Assembly: GCF_023223525.1 (NCBI RefSeq)
Contig: NZ_JALPRX010000103.1
Location: 1-63,778, forward strand
Direction of reading: 5' to 3'
DNA: 63,778 nt
Origin: Roseomonas acroporae
GTDB taxonomy: Bacteria; Pseudomonadota; Alphaproteobacteria; Acetobacterales; Acetobacteraceae
The notes beneath the pieces are model-generated. The model was not told where the DNA came from, did not search any database, and was given only the letters and a program-made list of their open reading frames with translations. Position numbers and translations under genes: made by a program. This document shows, piece after piece, positions 28,889-36,874 of this stretch (its first letter is position 1; each line of letters begins with the position of its first letter).

Positions 28889-29743
28889 ATGAGGATCGGC
28901 TGGATCGGCCTCGGCAAGCTCGGCCTGCCGATGGCGCGGCACGCGGCGCGGGCCGGCACGCTGCGCGGGCACGACCGCGACATGGCGCGGCTCGCCGGGG
29001 AGCCCGGCATCGGACCGGCGGAGTCGGCGGCGGCGCTGGCCGGCTGGGCGGACATCCTGCTGCTGTCCCTGCCCGACGACGGCGCGCTGCGCGCGGTGGC
29101 GGCCGAACTCGCCCCGCGGCTCGGCCCGGAGACGGTGGTGGTCGATACCAGCACCGTCTCGCCGCGGGCCTGCGACGCGGTGCGCGCCCTGCTGGGCGAC
29201 CGCTATCTCGCCGCCCCCGTCTCCGGCAGCACCGCGACGGCCGAGGCGGCGGCGCTGACCCTGTTCTGCTCCGGCCCGGAGGCGGCGCTGGCCAGGGCAC
29301 GGCCGGTGCTGGAGACGTTCAGCCGGGCCATCCACCATCTCGGCCCGGGGGCCGAGGCGCGCTGGATGAAGCTCGCCGTCAACCACTTCGTCGGCACCAC
29401 GGCGCAGGTCGCGGCCGAGGCGCTGACCCTGGCGCGGCGCGGCGGCGTGGACTGGGGCCGGGCGCTGGACGTGCTCGGCGCCTCGGTCGCGGCCTCGCCC
29501 CTGGTGGGCTACAAGCTGGCGCCGCTGCGGGCGCGGGACTTCGCGCCGGCCTTCTCGGTGGCGCAGATGGAGAAGGACATGCGCCTCGTCGCCGAGGCGG
29601 CGGCCGCGGCCGGCACGCCGGGCCGCCTCGCCGCGCTGGTGCACGGCCTCTACCGCGACCAGGCCGCGACCGACCTCGCCGCCCTCGACTTCTTCGCCGC
29701 CATCCTGGCCGCCGAGCGCGCGGCCGGCCTTCCGGAGCCCTGA
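28889..29743 (+). CDS. 3-hydroxyisobutyrate dehydrogenase-family NAD(P)-dependent oxidoreductase
   Basis: A 284-residue beta-hydroxyacid dehydrogenase. The Rossmann start is MRIGWIGLGKLGLPMARHA, the substrate region is APVSGSTATAEAAALTLF, and the catalytic lysine lies in RWMKLAVNHFVGT. The family oxidises 3-hydroxyisobutyrate, tartronate semialdehyde partners or related beta-hydroxy acids. It is divergent from hyuA and 5 nt from a YciI-like gene, then a maleylacetate reductase, so it probably handles a catabolic intermediate. It belongs to the 6-phosphogluconate-like fold and not to short-chain dehydrogenases. Confidence 0.9.
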   Translation: MRIGWIGLGKLGLPMARHAARAGTLRGHDRDMARLAGEPGIGPAESAAALAGWADILLLSLPDDGALRAVAAELAPRLGPETVVVDTSTVSPRACDAVRALLGDRYLAAPVSGSTATAEAAALTLFCSGPEAALARARPVLETFSRAIHHLGPGAEARWMKLAVNHFVGTTAQVAAEALTLARRGGVDWGRALDVLGASVAASPLVGYKLAPLRARDFAPAFSVAQMEKDMRLVAEAAAAAGTPGRLAALVHGLYRDQAATDLAALDFFAAILAAERAAGLPEP

Positions 29744-29748
29744 CCGCC

Positions 29749-30042
29749 ATGAGCCAGCACTGGATCATCCACTGCCTCGACCATGCGGGCGCCAACCCGA
29801 CGCGGCTGCGCCACTACGAGGCGCACAAGGCCTATCTCTCGGGCGCCCTGCCGGTGCGCATCCTGGTCAGCGGCCCGCTGCTCGGCGAGGATGGCGAGAC
29901 GGCGATCGGCAGCCTGTTCCTGGTCGAGGCGCCGGACCGCGCCGCGGTGGAGGCGTTCCACGCCGCCGACCCGTTCCGCGCCGCCGGGATCTGGCGCGAG
30001 GTCGCGATCCACCGGTTCCTGAAGCGCCAGGACAACCGGTAG
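29749..30042 (+). CDS. YciI-family protein
   Basis: A 97-residue single-domain YciI protein (ferredoxin-like dimeric alpha/beta fold). Family features are the start HWIIHCLDH, RLRHYEAHKAYL with the conserved histidine region, RILVSGPLLGEDG and EAFHAADPFRAAGIW. Most members have no known function, but TftG and ClcF, in chlorinated aromatic degradation, are dehalogenases or isomerases of this family. Its place directly before a maleylacetate reductase gene makes a lower aromatic-pathway role plausible. Only 5 nt separate it from the preceding dehydrogenase gene. Confidence 0.88.
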   Translation: MSQHWIIHCLDHAGANPTRLRHYEAHKAYLSGALPVRILVSGPLLGEDGETAIGSLFLVEAPDRAAVEAFHAADPFRAAGIWREVAIHRFLKRQDNR

Positions 30043-30056
30043 CGGCGCGGGGGGCC

Positions 30057-30154
30057 GGCCGGGAAAGTCGGGGCGGGGAAATCGGGCCGGGGAAATCGGG
30101 CCGGGGAAGTCGGGCCGGGGAAGTCGGGCCGGGGAAGTCGGGCCAGGGGAGTCG
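30057..30154 (+). repeat. Seven tandem 14-bp units in the 5' leader of the maleylacetate reductase gene
   Basis: Seven units of GGCCGGGGAARTCG run without interruption from 30057 to 30154. The last unit is altered to GGCCAGGGGAGTCG. Its AGGGGAG supplies the Shine-Dalgarno sequence for the ATG at 30161, so copy-number change would alter the leader without touching the coding frame. Confidence 0.92.
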
Positions 30155-30160
30155 GGCAGC

Positions 30161-31264
30161 ATGATCCAGCCATTCGTCTACACCGCCCAGCCGGCGCGGG
30201 TGATCTTCGGCGACGGGACCCTGGCGCGGGTGCCGGAGGAGATCGCGCGGCTCGGCCTGCGCCGCGTGCTGACCGTCTCGACGCCGCCGCAGGCCGGCAA
30301 GGCGGCGGCGCTGGCGGCGCGCTTCCCGGACCGCTCGGCCGGCGTGCTGGCGGAGGCGGTGATGCACACGCCGGTCGCGGTGACGGAGGCCGCGATGCGG
30401 GTGGTCGCGGAACGCGGCGCCGACGGGCTCCTCGCCCTCGGGGGCGGCTCGGCCATCGGCCTCTCCAAGGCGATCGCGCTGCGCACCGGGCTGCCGCAGA
30501 TCGCCGTGCCGACCACCTATGCCGGCTCGGAGATGACGCCGGTCGTCGGCGAGACGCGCGACGGCGCCAAGACCACGCGCAGCGACCCGCGCATCCTGCC
30601 CACCGTGGTGATCTACGACGTCGATCTCACCATGAGCCTGCCGCCCGCCCTCTCCGGCACCAGCGGCATCAACGCCATCGCGCACGCGGTGGAGGCGCTC
30701 TACGCGCGCGACGGCAACCCGGTGATCGCGCTGCTGGCGCTGGAGGCGATCGGCGCGCTGCACCGCGCCCTGCCGCGCATCGTGGCCGACCCGGCCGACC
30801 GGGCGGCGCGCACCGAGGCGCTGTACGGCGCCTGGCTCTGCGGGCTGTGCCTCGGCTCGGTCGGCATGGCGCTGCACCACAAGCTCTGCCACACGCTGGG
30901 CGGCCGCTTCGGCCTGCCGCACGCCGAGACGCACACGGCGGTGCTGCCGCACGCGCTGGCCTACAACGCACCGGCCATCCCGGACGTGATGGCGCGGCTG
31001 AACGCGGCGCTGGGCACCGGGGACGCGCCGCTCGCCCTGTACGAGCTGGCCGGCCGGGTCGGGGCGGAGCGTTCGCTGCGCGCGCTCGGCATGCCCGGGG
31101 AGGAAGGGGAGGAGGAAGCGGGGGAGGCGACGGGGGACGTCATCGGCGGCACGGTCGCGGCGGTGCTGGCCAACCCCTACTGGAACCCGCGCCCGCTGGA
31201 AGCCCCGGCGCTGCGGGACCTGCTGTCCCGGGCCTATCGGGGCCTGCCGCCCGCCTCGTCCTGA
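30161..31264 (+). CDS. Maleylacetate reductase / iron-containing alcohol dehydrogenase family
   Basis: A 367-residue group III alcohol-dehydrogenase-fold enzyme closest to maleylacetate reductases (TftE/MacA/ClcE type), which reduce maleylacetate to 3-oxoadipate with NAD(P)H. Features are the FVYTAQPARVIFGDG start, LLALGGGSAIGLSKA, the diagnostic VPTTYAGSEMTPVVGET and HHKLCHTLGGRFGLPHAETH. No ring-cleavage dioxygenase is nearby, so the aromatic substrate is unknown. Its leader contains a 14-bp tandem repeat. The upstream genes encode YciI-like and beta-hydroxyacid dehydrogenase proteins in the same direction. Confidence 0.88.
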   Translation: MIQPFVYTAQPARVIFGDGTLARVPEEIARLGLRRVLTVSTPPQAGKAAALAARFPDRSAGVLAEAVMHTPVAVTEAAMRVVAERGADGLLALGGGSAIGLSKAIALRTGLPQIAVPTTYAGSEMTPVVGETRDGAKTTRSDPRILPTVVIYDVDLTMSLPPALSGTSGINAIAHAVEALYARDGNPVIALLALEAIGALHRALPRIVADPADRAARTEALYGAWLCGLCLGSVGMALHHKLCHTLGGRFGLPHAETHTAVLPHALAYNAPAIPDVMARLNAALGTGDAPLALYELAGRVGAERSLRALGMPGEEGEEEAGEATGDVIGGTVAAVLANPYWNPRPLEAPALRDLLSRAYRGLPPASS

Positions 31265-31454
31265 TCCGCCCACCGGGGATCGGGCGCCCCCTCCCCGCCT
31301 CGCCGCCGGCCGCGCGGCGGCAGCGCCGCGCGCGCCCCGCCGGAAGGCGCCTCCCGCAGGCGCCTCCCGAGGATGCCGTCCGCCGGGCGCGGGGCTCCCG
31401 GCCCGGCGGCAACGCATTGACCGCGGCGGCCGGCACCGGGCCTGATGGGCCCCT

Positions 31455-31664
31455 CTAGAGCATTTTCAAGCTGAGCGTCCTCGCTCAGCGGCTCGGAAAA
31501 TGCGAAAAATCAAAAGGCTAGAGCCGTTCCGACCTAATACGGTCAGGCTGGATCGGCTCCAGAGCGGATCGCCGGCGGGCGGACACGCCCGGTGGCGTGA
31601 ATCCGCGCCGGGAACAACGAGCGACAGCGAACCGCAGTCCCGACCGGACTGCGGTTCGCCGTAG
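31455..31664 (+). repeat. Interspersed repeat copy E, the most complete (M1-M2-M3)
   Basis: CTAG at 31455, M1 at 31460-31503, CTAG at 31518, M2 at 31518-31562 (an imperfect palindrome ending CTCCAG) and M3 at 31561-31664. This copy shows the module order. It fills the end of the 400-bp gap after the maleylacetate reductase gene and stops at the start codon region of the MocR gene. The remaining gap (31265-31454) shows nothing recognisable. Confidence 0.9.
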
Positions 31665-33222
31665 GTGCGCGAGGCCATGCAGCGACCCGTCGACGACGCC
31701 ACGGCAGGCCACGACGCGGCGGACGGGGCCTGGGCGAAGCTGTTCCGCCGCCTGGATCCCGACGGCCCGACGCTGCAGATGCAGATCCGCCGCACCCTCG
31801 CCTCCGCCATCGGCGGCGCCGTGCTGCCGGCCGGCACCCGCCTGCCCTCGACCCGGCGCCTGGCCGCGATGCTGGGGGTGGCGCGCAACACCGTCACCCT
31901 GGCCTACCAGCAGCTCGTCGACGACGGGCTGCTGGAGAGCCGCGCCCGCAGCGGCATCTTCGTCGCCGACGCGGCGCCGGGCGGCACGCCGCGCCGGGCC
32001 GGGGAGCCGCAGGCGCACCGGCAGGCGCCGCGCCCGGGCGTGGACTGGCCGGCGCGCTTCGCCGCCGCGCCCTCGACCTTCCTGCACATCAGCAAGCCGG
32101 CGGACTGGCTCTCCTACCCCTACCCCTTCCTGTTCGGGCAGTTCGATCCCGCCCTGTTCCCCAGCAACGACTGGCGCGAGAGCGTGCGCGCCGCCTCCAG
32201 CGTCACCGAGATGCACGGCTGGGCCGGCGACCGCATCGACGACGACGACCCCGACCTGCTGGAGCAGATCCGGCTGCAGGTGCTGCCCCAGCGCGGCATC
32301 TGGGCCGCGCCGGGGCAGGTCATGGTCACGCTGGGCGCGCAGCAGGCGCTCTACCTGCTGGTCCGGCTGCTGGTCGGGCCCGACACGCCGGCGGGGGTGG
32401 AAGGACCCCGGCTATCCCGACCTGCGCCACCTGGTCCGCCTGGCCACGAGCGCGCCGCGCCTGCTGCGCGTGGACGAGGAGGGCTGCGTGCCGGACGCCG
32501 CCTTCGCCGGCTGCCGCGTCGCCTTCCTCACCCCCGCGCATCACTGCCCCACCACCGTGACGATGCCCGTGCGCCGGCAGCGGGCGCTGCTGGCCGCGGC
32601 GCGCGCGGCGGACATGGTGATCGTGGAGGACGACTACGACGGCGGCCTGCCGCTGGACGGGCCCCGGCCGACCTCGCTCGGCGAGCTGGACGAGGATGGC
32701 CGGGTGATCCACGTCGGCAGCCTGTCGAAGATCCTCGCCCCCGGCCTGCGCCTCGGCTGGATCGCGGCGCCGCGGCCGGTGATCGAGGAGCTGCGGGTGC
32801 TGCGCCGGCTCATGCACCGCCACCCGCCGATGAACAACCAGCGCGCCGCGGCGCTGTTCCTCTCGCTCGGGCACTACCGCACCCACACCGCGCGGATCGG
32901 CCGCATGCTGCGCGAGCGCGCGGCGCTGATGGACGGGCTGATGGACGGGCTGATGGACTGGCACCTGCCGGGCTGCGCCTGGCGGCGCGCGCCGGGGGCC
33001 ACCAGCTACTGGGTCACCGGCCCGCCCGGGCTGGACGGCCGCCGGCTCGCCGAGGCCGCGCGCAGCCAGGGCGTGCTGCTGGAACCGGGCGACGTGTTCT
33101 TCGCCGACCCCGCCGAGGGGCGCGCCACGCTGCGGCTGGGCTTCTCGGCGATCCGCACCGACCGGATCGCGCCCGGCCTCGCGCGGCTGGCCGGGCTGAT
33201 CGCGGCGGCGCGGCCCGGATGA
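31665..33222 (+). pseudogene. MocR/PdxR-type GntR-aminotransferase regulator, interrupted by a one-base frameshift
   Basis: The N-terminal GntR helix (GTRLPSTRRLAAMLGVARNTV) and the start of the aminotransferase domain run from 31665 (GTG; ATG at 31677) to about 32400. The rest, including EDDYDGG, HVGSLSKILAPGLRLGW and the C-terminus, continues in another frame to 33222. The break lies at GTGGAAGGACCCC (32397-32409): removing one A restores the family sequence VEDPGYPD. It is either a real inactivating insertion or a sequencing error. Beside tauCBA it would be a TauR-like regulator. A 12-bp repeat encodes LMDGLMDGLMDW near the end. Confidence 0.85.
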
Positions 33223-33294
33223 CCGCCCCGGCCGCCGCGAGGAGGCGGGGCCGCCGCCTCGTGCGACGGGCCGGGCAGAGGCCCGCCCCGCGTC

Positions 33295-34209
33295 TCAGCC
33301 CCTGCCCTTCCAGGGCACCAGCACCTTCTCCAGCCGGCGCATCCCGAGCTCGAACAGCCCGGCGAAGGCGCCGATCACCAGGATGCCCATCATCACCACG
33401 TCGGTGCGCAGGAAGTTGGAGGCGTTGAGCACGAGCTGCCCGAGCCCGGCGGTCGCCGCCACCATCTCGGCCGCCACCAGCGTGGTCCAGCCCACGCCCA
33501 TGCCGATGCGCAGGCCCACCAGGATGTCCGGCAGCGCCGCCGGCAGGATGACGTGCCGCACCACCTGCCGGCGCGAGGCACCGAGGGACAGCGCCGCGTT
33601 GACCTGGTCGCGCGAGGCGGCCAGCACGCCGGCGCGGGTGGCCAGCACCACGGGCGCGAAGCAGGCGAGGAAGATCAGCAGCACCTTCGAGGTCTCGCCG
33701 ATGCCGAACCAGATGATCATCAGCGGCAGGTAGGCCAGCGGCGGCAGCGGCCGGTAGAACTCGACCGGCGGGTCCAGCACGGCGCGCGCCAGCCGGCTCA
33801 TCCCCATCAGCAGCCCGACCGGCACGCCCACCAGCACCGCCAGCGCGAAGGCGCCGACCACGCGCAGCAGGCTGTCGCGCGCATGCACCAGCAGCGGCGC
33901 GCCGTCGAGGTCGCCGTTCCAGGCCTGCAGGAAGGCGTTGCCGATCGCCTCGGGCGAGGGGAGGAAGAGCGGCGCCACCCAGCCCATCTGCGAGGCCGTG
34001 GCCCAGAGCAGCAGCAGCAGCGCCACGCTCAGCAGGCTGATCAGCGGCATGCCGCCCGCCTCTCCGCCCGCCGGCCCGCCCGCCGGCGGCGGGGCGCGCC
34101 GCGCGGGGCGGCGGGGCGGCGGCGCGGGGGATGCGGGGGCAGGCGCGGTCGGGGCGGCCTCCGGCAGGGCCGGGGCGCGCGTCGCATCGGGGAGCATGGC
34201 ACCGTCCAT
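33295..34209 (-). CDS. tauC: Taurine/sulfonate-type ABC transporter permease
   Basis: A 304-residue permease of the SsuC/TauC type. After a 50-residue Pro/Ala-rich cytosolic leader come about six membrane segments. PPLAYLPLMIIWFGIGETSK and the EAA loop ALSLGASRRQVVRHVILPAALP are conserved. It is the third gene of a minus-strand receptor-ATPase-permease operon. Its start lies just after a tandem array whose last unit provides AAGGTGG 8 nt upstream of the ATG. The long leader makes an internal start near GGMPLISLLS possible. Taurine is the family's best-known ligand, but specificity is not proven. Confidence 0.88.
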   Translation of the reverse strand: MDGAMLPDATRAPALPEAAPTAPAPASPAPPPRRPARRAPPPAGGPAGGEAGGMPLISLLSVALLLLLWATASQMGWVAPLFLPSPEAIGNAFLQAWNGDLDGAPLLVHARDSLLRVVGAFALAVLVGVPVGLLMGMSRLARAVLDPPVEFYRPLPPLAYLPLMIIWFGIGETSKVLLIFLACFAPVVLATRAGVLAASRDQVNAALSLGASRRQVVRHVILPAALPDILVGLRIGMGVGWTTLVAAEMVAATAGLGQLVLNASNFLRTDVVMMGILVIGAFAGLFELGMRRLEKVLVPWKGRG

Positions 34210-34210
34210 G

Positions 34211-34340
34211 GTTCAGGCCACCTTCGGGGCAGGGAGACAGGCCGCCTTCGCGGCCGGGAAGTTCAGGCCGCCTTCGCGGCCGGGGGTTCAGGCCGCCTTC
34301 GCGGCCGGGGGGTGAGTTCAGGCCGCCTTCGCGGCGGGGT
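34211..34340 (-). repeat. Tandem array duplicating the tauB 3' end between tauB and tauC
   Basis: Five copies, the outermost degenerate, of a roughly 25-bp unit containing GCGAAGGCGGCCTGAAC (minus strand). The first copy is the real end of tauB (Lys-Ala-Ala-stop). Later copies repeat the stop and an AAGGCGG element, and the last, read as AAGGTGG, sits at ribosome-binding distance from the tauC start. Confidence 0.88.
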
Positions 34341-35103
34341 CGCGGTGGTGGACCTTGTCCAGCACCGCCTCGCGCATCGCGATGAAGTCGGGCGCGGCCT
34401 TCACGGCGCGGGAATTCCGCCCCTCGACGAAGCGCCGCGCGAAGGGCAGGTCGATCACCTCGGTGATCCTGCCCGGGCGCGGGCTCATGATGACGAGGCG
34501 GGTGGCCAGGAAGATCGCCTCCTCCACGTCGTGGGTGATGAAGAAGGCCATCTTGCCGGTGCGGTGCCAGACGTCGAGGATCAGCTCCTGCACCTGCTCG
34601 CGCGTGAAGGCGTCGAGCGCGCCGAGCGGCTCGTCCATCAGCAGCATGCTGGGGTCGCTGGCGAGCGCGCGGGCGATGCCGACGCGCTGCTGCATGCCGC
34701 CCGACAGCTCGTAGATCCGGCGCGCGGCCACGTCGGGCAGGCCGACCAGCGCCAGCATGCGCTGCGCCGCCGCCCGCCGCTCGGCCCTGCCCACGCCGCG
34801 CATGCGCAGCCCGAAGGCGACGTTCTCCGCGACGTCGAGCCAGGGCATCAGCGCGTGCTTCTGGAACACCACGCCGCGGTCGGCGCCGGGGCCGGCGACC
34901 GCGTGGCCGTCGAGCAGGATCTCGCCGCGCGTCGGCCGCAGGAAGCCGGCGATGGCCGAGAGCAGCGTGGTCTTGCCGCAGCCCGAGGCGCCGAGCGCCA
35001 CCACGAAGTCGCCGGGCCGGATCGCCAGGCTGACGTTGGAGAGGGCGACGACGCCGTTCTCGCCCTCGCCGTAATGGACGCTGACGTTGCGGATCTCCAG
35101 CAT
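34318..35103 (-). CDS. tauB: Taurine/sulfonate-type ABC transporter ATP-binding protein
   Basis: A 261-residue ATPase with Walker [10 protein letters not shown] (38-46), [10 protein letters not shown]-loop, LSGGM signature (133-137), Walker B SMLLMDEP and H-loop ITHD. The [27 protein letters not shown] tail is typical of TauB/SsuB. It lies 10 nt after tauA on the same strand. It is homologous to, but clearly distinct from, the ATPase at 9761. Its final codons and stop are the template of the downstream tandem array. Confidence 0.92.
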   Translation of the reverse strand: MLEIRNVSVHYGEGENGVVALSNVSLAIRPGDFVVALGASGCGKTTLLSAIAGFLRPTRGEILLDGHAVAGPGADRGVVFQKHALMPWLDVAENVAFGLRMRGVGRAERRAAAQRMLALVGLPDVAARRIYELSGGMQQRVGIARALASDPSMLLMDEPLGALDAFTREQVQELILDVWHRTGKMAFFITHDVEEAIFLATRLVIMSPRPGRITEVIDLPFARRFVEGRNSRAVKAAPDFIAMREAVLDKVHHRDPAAKAA

Positions 35104-35113
35104 GGCGCCCTCC

Positions 35114-36130
35114 TCAGCCCGCCGCCGCGGCGCGGACGTACTCGGCCGTGACGAAGCGGCCGTAGTCGGGCGCCACCGCCGGCACCCGCCCCTGCTCCTT
35201 GAGGAAGGCGGCGGTGTCGGCCAGCGCCCGCGCCGCGCCGCCGCCGAGCCAGGCGTCTGAGGCCTGCTCGGCGAGGGTCGGGAAGCGGTAGGCGGCCAGC
35301 GCCGCCGGCACGTCGGCCGCCGCCGCGCCGGTGACGCGCGCCACCGCCTGCACCTCGGGCGATTCCGGCGTCCAGGCGGCCGGGCCGGCGCGGTAGGCCG
35401 CGTCCCGCGCCGCGATGGCCTTCACCAGAGCCGCCATGAAGGGCCGGTTGGCCTCGGCCCAGCGGCGCTGCACCACGATGCCGTCGAAGGTCGGCCGGCC
35501 CTGCCGCGCGATGTCGCCGGCCGAGACCAGCACGCGCCCGTCCTGCTTCAGCCGCGCCAGCACCGGGTCCCAGACGAAGGCGGCGTCGATGTCGCCGCGC
35601 GTCCAGGCGGCGGCGATCTCGGGCGGGCGCATGTTGAGCAGGCGCAGGTCGCGCGGGCGCAGCCCGGCCTTCTCCAGCACGTAGGCGAGCTGGTAGTGCG
35701 CGGTGGAGACGAAGGGCACCGCCACCGTCCTGCCGCGCAGTCCGGCGACGTCGGCGATGCCGCTGGCGTTGCGGGCGACGAGCTGCTCGGCATCGGCGAT
35801 GTCGTCGAGGATCCAGAAGAGCTGCACGTCCATCCCCTGCGAGGCGGCGGTCGCGATCGGGCTCGACCCCATCTCGCCGATCTGCACGTCGCCCGAGGCC
35901 ATGGCGCGCAGCACGTCGGCGCCGCCGGCGAATTTGCGCCAGGCGATCTCGGCGCCGGCGGCGCGGGCCAGGCTGCCATCGGCGATGCCGGCGCGCATCG
36001 GCGTCACCATGTCCTGGTGCGCGAAGGTGATGGCGGCGGCGCGGGCGCGGCGCAGCGCCGGGGTGGCCAGGGGCGCGGCCAGCAGCGTGGCCAGGCCGGC
36101 ACGCAGGAGGGGCCGTCTCGTCGTCGGCAT
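35114..36130 (-). CDS. tauA: Taurine/sulfonate-type ABC transporter substrate-binding protein
   Basis: A 338-residue periplasmic receptor of the TauA/SsuA/NMT1 type. The leader [19 protein letters not shown] ends with ARAA near residue 27. Family blocks are [56 protein letters not shown] and [17 protein letters not shown]; the FVWDPVL segment is well conserved in taurine receptors. The ATG at 36130 follows AAGGA; the longer frame upstream crosses the promoter. Divergent from the SnoaL/oxidase/TauE operon, with shared regulatory sites between. Taurine itself is a best guess. Confidence 0.9.
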   Translation of the reverse strand: MPTTRRPLLRAGLATLLAAPLATPALRRARAAAITFAHQDMVTPMRAGIADGSLARAAGAEIAWRKFAGGADVLRAMASGDVQIGEMGSSPIATAASQGMDVQLFWILDDIADAEQLVARNASGIADVAGLRGRTVAVPFVSTAHYQLAYVLEKAGLRPRDLRLLNMRPPEIAAAWTRGDIDAAFVWDPVLARLKQDGRVLVSAGDIARQGRPTFDGIVVQRRWAEANRPFMAALVKAIAARDAAYRAGPAAWTPESPEVQAVARVTGAAAADVPAALAAYRFPTLAEQASDAWLGGGAARALADTAAFLKEQGRVPAVAPDYGRFVTAEYVRAAAAG

Positions 36131-36230
36131 CGTCGCTTGTCCTTCTTCCTTCGGCGTCTTCCGGTGGGCTTCGGGGAGGCGGGGGCGGCCTCTGCGTGGC
36201 GACAATGGAGCCGGGAATGGCCGGCCGATG

Positions 36231-36407
36231 ATAGGTCCAGTTGCCGGCATTCTTGCCCATGATTGGACCACAGCCGGCCGATACGTTTAAGAAAAGCCCA
36301 TTTCCCGGGCTTTTTGCCCACGAACGATGCGGAAAATGCGTTCGCTTGACCGCCCGGAGGGCGGAAAGGCCCATCTGGCAGGATGTCCGGGGTCCATCTG
36401 GACCTAT
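36231..36407. promoter_or_regulatory. Paired CTGGACCTAT sites in the tauA / SnoaL-gene divergent promoter
   Basis: CTGGACCTAT occurs at 36398-36407 on the plus strand and at 36240-36231 on the minus strand, each about 100 bp or less upstream of the gene it points toward. The plus copy is part of a perfect palindrome GGTCCA-TC-TGGACC (36391-36404), and another TGGACC lies at 36264. From memory, the TauR half-site of Rhodobacter is close to CTGGACYTAA, so a MocR/TauR-type regulator is the likely ligand. A damaged MocR gene lies next to tauC. Confidence 0.65.
36292..36314. other. AAAAGCCC/GGGCTTTT hairpin between divergent genes
   Basis: An 8-bp perfect inverted repeat with a 7-nt loop, flanked by A- and T-runs, looks like a short bidirectional intrinsic terminator. 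It sits in the middle of a divergent promoter region, so it may be an insulator or an operator; terminator function is uncertain. Confidence 0.4.
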
Positions 36408-36439
36408 GGCCGCCCCGGCGCGCCCACTAGCCTCGGCCC

Positions 36440-36850
36440 ATGAGCGAACCCCAGACCGAGGCGAGGCAGGCACTGCTGGTCCGCCTGTTCGAGGCCTTCA
36501 ACCGTCACGACGCCGACGGCGTGATGGCCTGCTTCACGCCGGACATCGTGTTCCACGCGGCGGCCGGCCCCGAGGCGAACGGCCGCCGCCTCGCCGGCGC
36601 CGAGGCCGTGCGCGCCGCCTTCGTCGCGACCTGGACCGCCATGCCGGACGTGAGCTGGCAGGTCCGCCGCCACGCCGTGTTCGGCGACCGCGCCGTGAGC
36701 GAGTGGCTGTTCCGCGCCACCGCACCCGACGGCGGCCGGATCGAGGCCGAGGGGCTCGACCTGTTCGAGTTCGCGGGCCCGCTGATCGCCGCCAAGAGCG
36801 CCTTCCGCAAGGACCGCCCCCCGATCCCCCCGGTGCAGCCGGCCGCCTGA
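36440..36850 (+). CDS. SnoaL-like / nuclear transport factor 2-fold protein
   Basis: A 136-residue NTF2-fold protein. The SnoaL-like pattern is seen in RLFEAFNRHDADGVMACFTPDIVFH, then GAEAVRAAFVATWTAMPDVSW and EGLDLFEF. Such proteins are small hydrolases, isomerases or binding modules, and the sequence does not fix the role. It opens the plus-strand operon divergent from tauA, 24 nt before the FAD oxidase gene. The plus-strand CTGGACCTAT site lies 33 bp upstream of its ATG. Confidence 0.85.
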   Translation: MSEPQTEARQALLVRLFEAFNRHDADGVMACFTPDIVFHAAAGPEANGRRLAGAEAVRAAFVATWTAMPDVSWQVRRHAVFGDRAVSEWLFRATAPDGGRIEAEGLDLFEFAGPLIAAKSAFRKDRPPIPPVQPAA

Positions 36851-36874
36851 GCGCCGCGCAGGACATCCGCCGCC

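Noticed and set aside
30057-30154. 14-bp tandem array as a CRISPR
   Set aside because: Units are contiguous with no spacers and no cas genes are present anywhere in the window.
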